Of a stretch of 62,314 nucleotides of DNA, positions 53,833 to 62,073 are shown one piece after another. The stretch spans positions 1-62,314 of the forward strand of contig JAKORG010000017.1 of NCBI GenBank assembly GCA_029777945.1, in the 5' to 3' direction. Position 1 is the first letter of the stretch, and each line of letters starts with the position of its first letter. The DNA comes from Deltaproteobacteria bacterium. GTDB taxonomy: Bacteria; Desulfobacterota; Syntrophorhabdia; Syntrophorhabdales; Syntrophorhabdaceae. Below the pieces are notes generated by a model that made no database searches, was not told the origin of the DNA, and was given only the letters and a program-made list of their open reading frames with translations. Made by a program: the position numbers and the translations under genes.

Positions 53833-56800
53833 GTGAATAGATGGTTTTTTATACTGGCCTGTATTGGCTTTTTTATTTTTGTTGGTCTCTCCAGTGCACA
53901 GCAGCAGCCAGGGGTTACCCCTGGAATAATCATACCAGGCCAGCCTACAATCTATCCAGGTGTAACAGGCATGGCAGCCCAGCAGCCATCAGTGCAGCAG
54001 GCCCCAGCACTAACCACCCCAATACCTGCACAAACAACACAGCAGCCATCAATACAAAAGCCCATTCAGCAAATGCCAGCTCAACAACAACCAACGCAAC
54101 AACAGATAGATATGTATAAGAGCCTAACCCCCCAGCAGCAGATGATAATCCAGCAGGAGCTTGGAAAATCAGGTGGTGCATTAACGCCTGAGGCAATTGA
54201 GGCATTAAAGTCAAGACAGGAATTTCAGGGTATAACTCCAGAAGATATAATTAAAGGACAACAAATCCTTGAAAAAAAAGATACTGAAAAAAGGCTTTAT
54301 GAGCCTACCCAATTAAAAGTTATTGAGGAGAAGACAAAAGAAGAAAAGTCATTATTTAATAGATTAAGGACATTTGGGCAATACCAGGATATATCAATTG
54401 ATCTTAAACCCTTTGGTTATGATTTTTTTAAAGAGGCAGTAATAAAGGTCATAACAGACCGCAAAGATATACCTGTTCCAAGTAAATATGTAATAGGTCC
54501 TGGCGATGAGGTAAAGATACTCTTATGGGGTAGGGTAAATGCTCAGTATAACCTCATTGTTGATAGAAACGGTAACATTACCATACCCCAGATAGGACCA
54601 GTCCCTGTTGCTGGCCTTACATTTGAGAATATGTCAAAACACCTGATAAAACAGGCCGAACAGATTATAGGTGCAAATATAGATATAACAATGGGTGCAT
54701 TAAAGAGTATCCCAATATTTGTTTTAGGTGATGTAAAAAGACCAGGGGCATACACAGTAGGTTCCTTTGCAACTATAACAGATGCCCTTTTAATAGCCGG
54801 GGGCCCGACAGATATTGGGACAATGAGGAATATACAGTTAAAGCGAGGTGAAAAGGTTGTCTCTACCTTTGATTTATATGACCTTTTACTTAAGGGTGAT
54901 AAATCAAAGGATGTAATCCTTATGGCTGGTGATGTGGTGTTCGTGCCTGTGGCTGGCCCCATAGTAGGTATTGCCGGCAATGTAAAAAGGCCGGCCATAT
55001 ATGAGTTAAAGGATAAACTTGACCTCTATTCTTTATTTGAACTTGCAGGAGGCATAATACCCACGGCATATACGCAGCAGATTCAGGTAGAGAGAATTGT
55101 CAAGAATGAAAAGCAGATTGTTGTGGATATAAATGATAAGGATTTGTCTGCATCAAAGGAAATACTACTCCAAGATGGTGATTTAATAAAGATTTTTTCT
55201 ATTGTAGAAAAAGATGTAAATGTTGTTTTTCTGTATGGAAATATAAAAAGGCCTGGAAAGTATGAATATAAAGAAGGTATGAGGATAAGGGATTTAATAA
55301 GAGATGAATCAGACCTATTACCTGAGACACATTTAGACTATGCATTAATAAAAAGATTAAAACCACCTTCATTCGAAGTGTCTTTTTTGCCTATCAATCT
55401 TAAAGGCTTATTTTCAACAAAAGAAAATATTTATAATATAGAACTGAAACCACAGGATACGGTGTATGTGTTTTCCAAATGGTTTTTTCAACCAAGACCT
55501 TATATCACCATTGAGGGGGAGGTTAGGGATGTTGTCCTCTCTAATCTGAATGACATGAGTTTTGGAGTTTTGAAGAATTTAGGAATAGTAAATTCAGAAA
55601 GTATAGATGTGGAAAAGGTAAAAATGTTAGGCATAACGGACATTAATAGTATGAAATTTTCTGAATTAAGAAAATTTGGCGTTTTAGATATTACCAATAT
55701 AAATTTGGAGGATGTAAAAAAAGTTGGCATCTCATATATAGATAATTTAAAGGTTGGCGAGCTTATACAGCGAGGTGTTATAAATGCAAAAAATATTAAC
55801 CTGGATGAGGCAAAAAAATTTGGAATAATTAATATTAATGATTGGAAAATAGGCGATCTTAAAAAGATTACTAAATTGGAATATTTAGGGATTAACGAGG
55901 CAAAGTTAGAAATACAGAAAAAGTTTATTGAAATTCCACTAAAAGATAATATGACTATTAGAGATGCCATTTTAAGTTCCGGTGGGCTGACAAAAGATGC
56001 ATATATTTACGAGGCAGAATTGTATAGGACAGACAACGTATCAAAAAAGATTTCATTACATAAAATTAACCTCAAAAAGGCTTTGGATGGTGACAAAGAT
56101 AGTAATATTGTTCTTAAAGATAATGACAGAATTGTTGTTCACTCTATATGGGGGTATTCATATAAAAAGACAGTATCAATAGATGGAGAAATATTAAAAC
56201 CAGGGTCATACGAGTATGCAGAAGGCATGACCGTAAAGGACCTTGTATTTGCTGCAGGAAATGTCCTCGAATCTGCCTATCTTGATAATGCAGATATATC
56301 ATTTCAGATAATCGATAAGGATAATACAGCAATAATTGAGCATAGAAGCATAAACCTGAAAAAGGCATTAGAGGGAGATCCAAATCACAATATCAGCCTT
56401 ATGCCTTACTCAAGGGTATTTATAAAAAAGATACCTGATTGGAGAAAGGAACAGTTTGTAACAATAGGCGGTGAGGTGAGATTCCCTGGAAGATATTTTA
56501 TAAAAAAGGGTGAGAAATTATCATCCCTTATTGAAAGGGCAGGTGGATATACAGATAAGGCGTATTTAAGGGGTGCAGTATTCACCAGGGAAAGGGTAAA
56601 GGAATTACAAAAAAAGACACTGGAGGAAATGGCAATAAGACTTGAGAAAGACCTCATGTCTGAGAGCTCTCTTAGACTATCTACAGCTATATCGCAGGAA
56701 GAGGTGTTAGGTATAAGGGCACAGCAGGAAGGCACAGCTAAATTAATTGATGCATTAAAAAAGACACAGGCCACAGGCAGGATCCAGATTAGCCTTGCCC

Positions 56801-57255
56801 ATCCAAGACTTCTAAAAGGAAGCGAGTTTGATATTGAACTCGAAGACGGTGATAACCTCTATATCCCTGCAAAGAATAATGTGATATTTGTTGCAGGCGC
56901 AGTAACTGTGCCAGGCAGCTTTTTGTATAATGAATCTTATGACCATGATATGTATATAAACAAGGCAGGCGGATTCACAAAATACGCTGATACAAAAAAT
57001 ATGTTCATATTAAAGGTAGACGGTAGTGCTATTAAGATTCCGAGCAGATTTATAACATGGAGCAATGCAAACGAGAGATGGGAGTTAACAGCATTTGGCG
57101 AGGAAAGAAAAATGCTTGAGCCTGGTGACACAATTGTGGTGCCAGAAAAACTCGAGGCAATCGCCTGGATGCGCAGCATAAGAGATATTACCCAGATACT
57201 TATGCAGATGGCTATAACAGGTGGCCAATTAAAGTATATATACAAAAGAGATTAA
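53833..57255 (+). CDS. Giant SLBB-repeat polysaccharide export protein (Wza-like) with tandem-repeat insertion
   Basis: An 1140-residue periplasmic/outer-membrane polysaccharide exporter, about three times the length of Wza. It starts at GTG with a signal peptide (about 1-20) and a Gln/Pro-rich linker (about 22-110). The polysaccharide export domain begins at YVIGPGDEVKILLWGRV (about 217-233). SLBB units follow: FVLGDVKRPGAYTVG (near 297), GIAGNVKRPAIYELK (near 379), FLYGNIKRPGKYEYKEGM (near 465), TIEGEVRDV (near 559), SIDGEILKPGSYEYAEGM (near 782), TIGGEVRFPGRYFIKKGE (near 877), and FVAGAVTVPGSFLYN (near 1018). The fourth unit is interrupted by about 125 residues of roughly 32-residue repeats (572-696) and resumes at IPLKDNMTIRD. 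It lies in an operon with wzz. Confidence 0.9.
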   Translation: MNRWFFILACIGFFIFVGLSSAQQQPGVTPGIIIPGQPTIYPGVTGMAAQQPSVQQAPALTTPIPAQTTQQPSIQKPIQQMPAQQQPTQQQIDMYKSLTPQQQMIIQQELGKSGGALTPEAIEALKSRQEFQGITPEDIIKGQQILEKKDTEKRLYEPTQLKVIEEKTKEEKSLFNRLRTFGQYQDISIDLKPFGYDFFKEAVIKVITDRKDIPVPSKYVIGPGDEVKILLWGRVNAQYNLIVDRNGNITIPQIGPVPVAGLTFENMSKHLIKQAEQIIGANIDITMGALKSIPIFVLGDVKRPGAYTVGSFATITDALLIAGGPTDIGTMRNIQLKRGEKVVSTFDLYDLLLKGDKSKDVILMAGDVVFVPVAGPIVGIAGNVKRPAIYELKDKLDLYSLFELAGGIIPTAYTQQIQVERIVKNEKQIVVDINDKDLSASKEILLQDGDLIKIFSIVEKDVNVVFLYGNIKRPGKYEYKEGMRIRDLIRDESDLLPETHLDYALIKRLKPPSFEVSFLPINLKGLFSTKENIYNIELKPQDTVYVFSKWFFQPRPYITIEGEVRDVVLSNLNDMSFGVLKNLGIVNSESIDVEKVKMLGITDINSMKFSELRKFGVLDITNINLEDVKKVGISYIDNLKVGELIQRGVINAKNINLDEAKKFGIININDWKIGDLKKITKLEYLGINEAKLEIQKKFIEIPLKDNMTIRDAILSSGGLTKDAYIYEAELYRTDNVSKKISLHKINLKKALDGDKDSNIVLKDNDRIVVHSIWGYSYKKTVSIDGEILKPGSYEYAEGMTVKDLVFAAGNVLESAYLDNADISFQIIDKDNTAIIEHRSINLKKALEGDPNHNISLMPYSRVFIKKIPDWRKEQFVTIGGEVRFPGRYFIKKGEKLSSLIERAGGYTDKAYLRGAVFTRERVKELQKKTLEEMAIRLEKDLMSESSLRLSTAISQEEVLGIRAQQEGTAKLIDALKKTQATGRIQISLAHPRLLKGSEFDIELEDGDNLYIPAKNNVIFVAGAVTVPGSFLYNESYDHDMYINKAGGFTKYADTKNMFILKVDGSAIKIPSRFITWSNANERWELTAFGEERKMLEPGDTIVVPEKLEAIAWMRSIRDITQILMQMAITGGQLKYIYKRD

Positions 57256-57318
57256 AATTTTTATAAGACAAAAAAACCTTTTCATATTCATGCTATATTT
57301 GCTAAACTAAACTCATAG

Positions 57319-57639
57319 ATGAACGATTCTGAGTTTAAAATACTAATTGAACTGGCATCTAATAGCAATCTAACCCAGAGAGAGCTCTCAAAAAGGGTAG
57401 GCCTAAGCCTTGGAGGTATAAACTATGTGCTAAAGGCACTTATAAAAAAAGGCTATGTAAAGGCACAGCGCTTTAAGGATTCTGACAACAAGATTTCATA
57501 TCTATACGTTTTAACCCCTAAATGGATGTATGACAAGGCAAAGCTTGTCCAGCAGTTCTTTCATACAAAGTTAGAAGAATACAATCGACTTCAACAAGAG
57601 CTGGAGACATTAAAAAAGATTATGGAAGAAAACAAATAA
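57319..57639 (+). CDS. MarR-family EPS-associated transcriptional regulator
   Basis: A 106-residue protein with a winged helix (about 3-60: LTQRELSKRVGLSLGGINYVLKALIKKGYVKAQ) and a C-terminal coiled coil (about 70-105: FFHTKLEEYNRLQQELETLKKIMEE). The combination of length, the KKGYVKAQ-F block and the location next to polysaccharide export genes matches the MarR family of EPS-associated regulators. It probably controls this glycan locus. Confidence 0.88.
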   Translation: MNDSEFKILIELASNSNLTQRELSKRVGLSLGGINYVLKALIKKGYVKAQRFKDSDNKISYLYVLTPKWMYDKAKLVQQFFHTKLEEYNRLQQELETLKKIMEENK

Positions 57640-57686
57640 TCATCCTTGTTATTAAGCGACCAAAGGAACAGACGTAATGAAAGGCA

Positions 57687-57714
57687 GTTATTGGTTTTTA
57701 GTTATTGGTTTTTA
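57687..57714 (+). repeat. Tandem 14-bp duplication
   Basis: Two exact adjacent copies of GTTATTGGTTTTTA (57687-57700 and 57701-57714) begin the non-coding scar region between the EPS regulator and the sugar genes. Confidence 0.85.
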
Positions 57715-57735
57715 GTTGAAATATAAAATACTTAT

Positions 57736-57981
57736 CTCACGCCCAGTCGCTTACGCTCCTTCGAGCCCACAGAGTTCGCAGAGAAAGTCAAAATATACCT
57801 GTAGACAGAATTCAGAGAAAAACGAATTCTGTCTACACTTCATGCCCCTTCGGGGCAGAAGTAAATTTATACCCGTCAGGGTTGCGGGCTTGCTGGAATG
57901 TATCATTCTCCACATTCCAGCAAAAATATCCCCTCTCTGCGTCCTCTGCATCCTCGAGCGAACATAGTGAGCGGGCGTGAG
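57736..57981. repeat. Nested-palindrome element, about 246 bp (MITE-like)
   Basis: The ends are inverted repeats: CTCACGCCC ... CGAG on the left (57736-57765) and CTCG ... GGGCGTGAG on the right (57953-57981), with a partly matching middle. Inside are three more hairpins: TGTAGACAGAATTC with its perfect complement (57800-57813 / 57824-57837), a TGCCCC-TTC-GGGGCA stem (57843-57857), and TTGCTGGAATGT with its perfect complement (57890-57901 / 57912-57923). No gene is credible within it. It looks like a small mobile or structured repeat. Confidence 0.7.
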
Positions 57982-57994
57982 GAAAAAATATTTG

Positions 57995-58046
57995 TTGACA
58001 TATAATGAGATAATGCGATATTATCACAATGTTCAGTTTGTGAACA
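57995..58046 (+). promoter_or_regulatory. Orphan promoter with palindromic operator
   Basis: TTGACA (57995-58000), 18 nt, TATTAT (58019-58024), then the palindrome TGTTCA-GTTTG-TGAACA (58030-58046). No gene starts downstream; the next 110 nt are non-coding. It is probably the control region of a lost gene. Confidence 0.45.
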
Positions 58047-58163
58047 ATAATCAATTTTTATCTGTGCACCAGCAAATTGTCAATGGCGGTAGCCTATCTT
58101 CGTTCAATGTTCGATGTTCAATCTTAAAAATCATAAATTATGAAGCTTAATCTCTCCAATTAA

Positions 58164-58322
58164 GGAAAACTCACAAACCTCATTTATAACGTCCACCTTG
58201 ATGAGGTATATCATCATGGCGCCAAGAGTCATGTGCGAGTAAGTTTCGATCCCCCCGAATATACAGGTGATATTACCGGCAAAATTACCTTTGCCGAAGG
58301 CTTACGCAAAATTATTAACTGA
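58164..58322 (+). pseudogene. GDP-mannose 4,6-dehydratase internal fragment
   Basis: A 52-codon open stretch without a start codon. LDEVYHHGAKSHVRVSFDPP then EYTGDITG matches the internal (P)DEVYNLGAQSHVxVSFxxPEYTaDvxG block of GDP-mannose 4,6-dehydratase, an SDR that makes GDP-4-keto-6-deoxymannose. The sequence after GDITGK (ITFAEGLRKIIN) departs from the family. Only a piece of the gene remains, indicating that a deoxyhexose branch was once present in this glycan locus. Confidence 0.65.
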
Positions 58323-58340
58323 TATGTTTCTCAACATTGA

Positions 58341-58415
58341 ACATCGAACCTCGAACATAGAACATTATTAACGCCATAAGCCCAACAAACGCTAATAACG
58401 CAATAAACGCAACCA
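58341..58415 (+). repeat. Direct repeat copy 1 flanking the four-helix-bundle gene
   Basis: Starts ACATCGAACCTCGAACATAG, continues through GAACATTATTAA, and ends in ACGCAATAAACGCAAC. About 75 nt, roughly 90% identical by eye to 59059-59133. The following 9-nt-type repeats run to the start codon at 58460. Confidence 0.8.
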
Positions 58416-58459
58416 ACGAAATAAACGAAATAAACCAGACAAACGAGACAAATGAGATT

Positions 58460-58840
58460 ATGAAACTCACCCGTTTTGAAGACCTCGACTGCTGGCAGGA
58501 AGCCCGAAAACTCACTCAGATGATTTACAAAGCAACAAATCAAGGGCCATTCCAAAAGGACCTTCGCCTTTCAGGACAGATCCAAGCTGCCACTGCTTCA
58601 GTGATGGCCAATATTTCAGAGGGTTTTATAAGGAGGTCCAGCAAGGAGTTTACTCAGTTTCTATTTATAGCCATGTCTTCAGCAGCCGAGGTCCAGAGCC
58701 ATCTATATATTGCCTTGGATCAGGGTTACATTGACCAGGAGGATTTTGATAGAATTTACGATCAGGCCAATAAGACCGCCATGATCATCTCAGGCCTCAT
58801 CAAATACCTCCGCACCAAACAAACCAAACCAACGAAATAA
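58460..58840 (+). CDS. Four-helix-bundle protein (23S rRNA intervening-sequence type)
   Basis: A 126-residue protein of the S23/four-helix-bundle family: FEDLDCWQEARKLTQMIYKA (about 5-24), LSGQIQAATASVMANISEGF (about 37-56), a middle FTQFLFIAMSSAAEVQSHL, and a final IISGLIKYLR. These proteins were named from rRNA intervening sequences but are often free-standing within repeats; their role is unknown. The last codons (RTKQTKPTK) and stop lie inside a 9-nt tandem repeat array, so the C terminus has been shaped by the repeat. Direct repeats flank the gene on both sides. Confidence 0.9.
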   Translation: MKLTRFEDLDCWQEARKLTQMIYKATNQGPFQKDLRLSGQIQAATASVMANISEGFIRRSSKEFTQFLFIAMSSAAEVQSHLYIALDQGYIDQEDFDRIYDQANKTAMIISGLIKYLRTKQTKPTK

Positions 58841-58945
58841 ACGAAATAAACGAGATCAACGAGATAAACGAGACAAACGAGATCAACGAGATAAACGAGA
58901 CAAACGAGATAGACCAGATAGACGAGATAGACGAGAAAGACCGAA
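58815..58945 (+). repeat. 9-nt tandem repeat array (ACGAGATAA-type)
   Basis: Consecutive 9-nt units of the form ACGAGA(T/C)(A/C)A include an exact 27-nt three-unit block repeated twice (units ending TCA, TAA, CAA), then drift to ACGAGATAG and ACCAGATAG variants. It begins within the end of the four-helix-bundle gene. Similar units precede that gene (58405-58456). No spacers, so it is not a CRISPR array. Confidence 0.85.
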
Positions 58946-59058
58946 GCAGTAATAAAGATTCATAATACTTGAAAGATGTTTTAAATTAACTAATCTCATT
59001 AATGGCTTCATTCGATATTTAAAAACCACCAATAAAAAGAAATAACCTCGAACGTAGA

Positions 59059-59203
59059 ACATCGAACCTCGAACATAGAACATTATTAATGCTCTTAACC
59101 CAACAAACGCTAATAACGCAATAAACGCAACAAACCCAACAAACCAGATAGACCAGATAAACCAGATAAACAAGATAAACCAGATAAACGAGACAAACGA
59201 GCT
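59059..59203 (+). repeat. Direct repeat copy 2 plus degenerate repeat array up to gmhA
   Basis: 59059-59133 repeats the block at 58341-58415. 59134-59203 is a degenerate array of CAGATAAAC / CGAGACAAA units ending two bases before the ATG of gmhA, so the array supplies that gene's ribosome-binding region (ACGAGCT, no good Shine-Dalgarno). Confidence 0.75.
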
Positions 59204-59788
59204 ATGCATATTATAAAAGAAAGAATTCATACTACAATTCAGAATTTGCAAAAGCTGTTCTCTGATGACGATATAATCAATCATATAAGTGAATCCACCC
59301 AGCTTATCATCTCTGCCATAAAATCTGGAAATAAGCTCATGATTTGCGGTAACGGTGGCAGCGCAGCCGATGCCCAGCACATGGCAGGGGAATTTGTATG
59401 CAGATTTTATAAAGACAGAGAACCTTTGCCAGCGATAGCATTAACTACAGATACATCAATTTTAACTGCTGTCTCAAATGACTATTCCTATGACCACGTT
59501 TTTAGTCGCCAGGTTAAGGTAATCGGTAGAAAAGGCGATGTCCTATTAGGTATAAGTACAAGTGGTAGCTCCAAAAATGTCCTTGAGGCATTTAAGACTG
59601 CCCGCCAGATGGAGATAAAAACTATTCTACTTACTGGCCAAACTGAAAAAGAAATAGCCCAATTCAGTGACATTGTAATTAAAACTCCATCAACAGATAC
59701 CCCTCGTATTCAGGAAATGCACATTTTGATAGAACACATTATATGTGAGCTTGTGGAAGAAGCGTTCATAAAACAAAAAATATTTTAA
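59204..59788 (+). CDS. gmhA: Phosphoheptose isomerase (sedoheptulose-7-phosphate isomerase)
   Basis: A 194-residue SIS-domain protein of normal GmhA length. GNGGSAADAQHMAGEFV (about 50-66) and LGISTSGSSKNVLEAFKTAR (about 115-134) are the phosphosugar-binding loops. The catalytic Glu near 63 and His in MHILIEHIICELVE (about 172-185) are present. It converts sedoheptulose 7-phosphate to D-glycero-D-manno-heptose 7-phosphate for a heptose-containing glycan. The other heptose genes (HddA/HldE, GmhB) are not in this window. Expression is probably affected by the adjoining repeat array. Confidence 0.93.
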   Translation: MHIIKERIHTTIQNLQKLFSDDDIINHISESTQLIISAIKSGNKLMICGNGGSAADAQHMAGEFVCRFYKDREPLPAIALTTDTSILTAVSNDYSYDHVFSRQVKVIGRKGDVLLGISTSGSSKNVLEAFKTARQMEIKTILLTGQTEKEIAQFSDIVIKTPSTDTPRIQEMHILIEHIICELVEEAFIKQKIF

Positions 59789-59801
59789 AAGGGAGGTTAG
59801 A

Positions 59802-60644
59802 ATGTCCATTTTTTTCATTGCAGAAATTGGGATTAACCATAACGGTGACCTTGGAATAGCAAAAGAGCTAATAAAGGTCGCTAAGGATGCAGGATGCGAT
59901 GCGGTGAAGTTTCAAAAACGAACTATAGAACTAGTTTATACTAAAGAATTTCTTGACAGCCCAAGAGAAAGTCCATGGGGTAAAACACAGAGGGCACAAA
60001 AAGAGGCCTTAGAATTCGGTTATGAAGAATATAAAGAGATAGACAGGTACTGCAAGGAGCTTGGTATTGAGTGGTTCGCATCTGCCTGGGATTTAGAAAG
60101 CCAGAAATTTTTAAGACAATTCAATTTAAAATACAATAAAATTGCCTCTCCAATGCTTACCTATGAACCCCTTCTTAGGATGGTGGCAGAGGAAAAGAAA
60201 CACACCTTTATTTCCACGGGGATGAGCACCTTAGAAGAGATAGACAGGGCAGTAGAGATATTTCGTGAGGCAGGGTGCCCTTTTGAGCTCATGCACTGCG
60301 TATCCACATACCCTATGGAAGATGAAGATGCAAATTTAAAATGTATCATCACATTGAGGGAACGATATAAGTGCAATGTAGGTTATAGTGGTCATGAGGT
60401 GGGTCTTGCCGTCTCCTATGCTGCTATTGCCCTGGGGATTACCTCCCTTGAGAGGCATATAACTCTCGACAGAGCCATGTATGGTTCAGACCAGGCTGCA
60501 TCTCTTGAGCCTGCAGGGCTCAGGATGCTTGTAGGTGCAGTGAGAAAGATAGAAAAGGCCATGGGTGACGGGATAAAAAAGGTGAACGCAAAAGAAGTGC
60601 CCATAAGCAAAAAGTTAAGGGCACATTTTTTTACAATGGAGTAG
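59802..60644 (+). CDS. NeuB-family sialic-acid-type synthase lacking the SAF domain
   Basis: A 280-residue PEP-dependent C9-sugar synthase of the NeuB/SpsE family. AEIGINHNGDLGIAKELI (about 6-23), DAVKFQKRTI (29-39), KIASPMLT (near 110), STGMSTLEEID (near 137) and YSGHEVGL (near 201) outline the TIM barrel and metal/PEP sites. It condenses PEP with an N-acylmannosamine-like or 6-deoxyhexosamine substrate. It stops after the barrel, about 60-70 residues short of typical NeuB, so it lacks the C-terminal SAF (antifreeze-like) cap that reaches the partner active site in NeuB dimers. GGGAGG precedes the ATG. Followed by a NeuA-like gene. Confidence 0.86.
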   Translation: MSIFFIAEIGINHNGDLGIAKELIKVAKDAGCDAVKFQKRTIELVYTKEFLDSPRESPWGKTQRAQKEALEFGYEEYKEIDRYCKELGIEWFASAWDLESQKFLRQFNLKYNKIASPMLTYEPLLRMVAEEKKHTFISTGMSTLEEIDRAVEIFREAGCPFELMHCVSTYPMEDEDANLKCIITLRERYKCNVGYSGHEVGLAVSYAAIALGITSLERHITLDRAMYGSDQAASLEPAGLRMLVGAVRKIEKAMGDGIKKVNAKEVPISKKLRAHFFTME

Positions 60645-60743
60645 AAGATCGTGAAAGGAATAAACAAGAATTGCTTTTTCTACGGAGGCAGAGAAAGTTT
60701 AAAAAGGTAAACAGATAAAGAAATAAATATTATCTCAGAAGAA

Positions 60744-61451
60744 ATGGTTGAAAATTTAATCCCTAAACAGGTGGTCGCCGTCATTCTCGCCAGGGGTGGG
60801 TCTAAAGGCATACCACATAAAAATATCATTAATTTTTGCGGTAAGCCATTAATTGCTTGGACTATAGAACATTGCCATCACGCAGGGATAAAAGAAGTCT
60901 ATGTGAGTTCTGATTCAGAAGAAATCCTAAATGTTGCTCAAAGTTACGGTGCATTAAGCATAAAACGCCCGGAAGTTATTTCAGGAGATTCTGCAACATC
61001 TGAATCAGGCTGGTTACATGCCCTTGAAGTAATTGATAAAAAAATCGAATGGCTCCTTGCCCCTCAGGTTACCTCGCCTTTAAGAACTCCAGAGGACATA
61101 AAAAGAGGTTTAGCCTTAGCAAGCTCTGGGCAGTATGACTCTATCTTTTCCTGCAGTGTGGCTGAGGATCTTTTGTTCTGGCAGGTAACCCCTGAAGGTA
61201 CATTGAAGAGCATAAATTACGACTACCAAAACCGAGGCCGTCGCCAGGATAGACCCAAACAGTATATTGAAAACGGCTCATTCTATATATTTCGACCTGA
61301 TATACTTAGAAAATACAATAACCGCCTTGGTGGTCGTATCGGCATGGTGGAGATGGAGTTCTGGAAGATGTTCGAGATAGATACGATGGAGGATTTAAAG
61401 ATGTGCGAGGCTTTAATGGAAAAATTCCTTCTAAGGAGTAATAATGACTAA
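60744..61451 (+). CDS. Acylneuraminate cytidylyltransferase (NeuA-like)
   Basis: A 235-residue CMP-sugar synthetase. The nucleotide-binding signature is ILARGGSKGIPHKNI (about 13-27), with KPLIAWTIEH, the Asp of VSSDSEEI (about 54-61), LLAPQVTSPLRTPEDI (about 104-119) and the C-terminal NGSFYIFRPDIL block. It activates the C9 sugar made by the NeuB-like enzyme to the CMP form. It overlaps the methyltransferase start by 8 nt. The 100 nt between this gene and the NeuB-like gene contains no separate gene. Confidence 0.9.
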   Translation: MVENLIPKQVVAVILARGGSKGIPHKNIINFCGKPLIAWTIEHCHHAGIKEVYVSSDSEEILNVAQSYGALSIKRPEVISGDSATSESGWLHALEVIDKKIEWLLAPQVTSPLRTPEDIKRGLALASSGQYDSIFSCSVAEDLLFWQVTPEGTLKSINYDYQNRGRRQDRPKQYIENGSFYIFRPDILRKYNNRLGGRIGMVEMEFWKMFEIDTMEDLKMCEALMEKFLLRSNND

Positions 61452-62073
61452 ATATCCCCGTTATCAAGATTATGTGATAAAAGATGGGAAATTTATTGGT
61501 GAATTCGAAGAGATGTATAAAGATTTCGAAGACCCCTGGGAACAATCAGAAAGAGAAAGGTATGCAATTGAAAAGATTATTGGCTTGGAAATAATATCAA
61601 AATATGGGCATAGAAGTCCATTGGAATACGGTTGTGGGCTTGGCTTTTACACAAATAAGCTGTATGAGAAATTTGGTTGTGGGGGAGTATTGATATCTCA
61701 GAGACAGCTATCAGTAAGGCAAGAGCAAGATTTCCAGGACCATCTTTTTATGTGGCAGATATTTTGGATGAATTTCCAATAAAAGATTTTAGACCTGATT
61801 GTATCTTAATGGTAGAAATAACTTGGTATGTATTGGATAAACTTGATAGATTTAAGAAATTGTTGTCAAAGATGTGCACAGGATGCGGATTTTTCCATAC
61901 CTTGATGACATATGCACCTGGTGTTCAAAAATATGGAGTTGAATACTTCACAAATCTTGATGAGAAAAAAAAGCTACTGGTCAGATATTATTGATATTAT
62001 GGACTGGGGACAGGTAAGCAATATCAATTACAACGGTGGTTATAGAACATTCCTATATGGGAGAATAAAATGA
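61444..62073 (+). pseudogene. SAM-dependent methyltransferase with two homopolymer frameshifts
   Basis: One class I methyltransferase gene is broken into three frames. Frame A (from 61444) holds the SAM-binding motif EYGCGLGFYTNKLYEKFG. At a five-G run (61680-61684) the sense passes to frame B: SIDISETAISKARARF, then FYVADILDEF and ILMVEITWYVLDKLDRF. At an eight-A run (61965-61972) it passes to frame C: YWSDIIDIMDWGQV, ending at TGA 62071-62073. That end overlaps the next ATG as ATGA, which supports the reading of one 209-residue gene. Both shifts are at homopolymers, so sequencing error is as likely as inactivation. It would methylate a component of this glycan locus. Confidence 0.82.

Noticed and set aside
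58815-59203. Repeats as a CRISPR array
   Set aside because: Units are 9 nt and contiguous, with no unique spacers and no cas genes nearby.
58883-59380. Minus-strand 165-codon frame with Leu-Ser-Arg repeats
   Set aside because: Its repetitive sequence is only the translation of the 9-nt DNA array and it overlaps gmhA.
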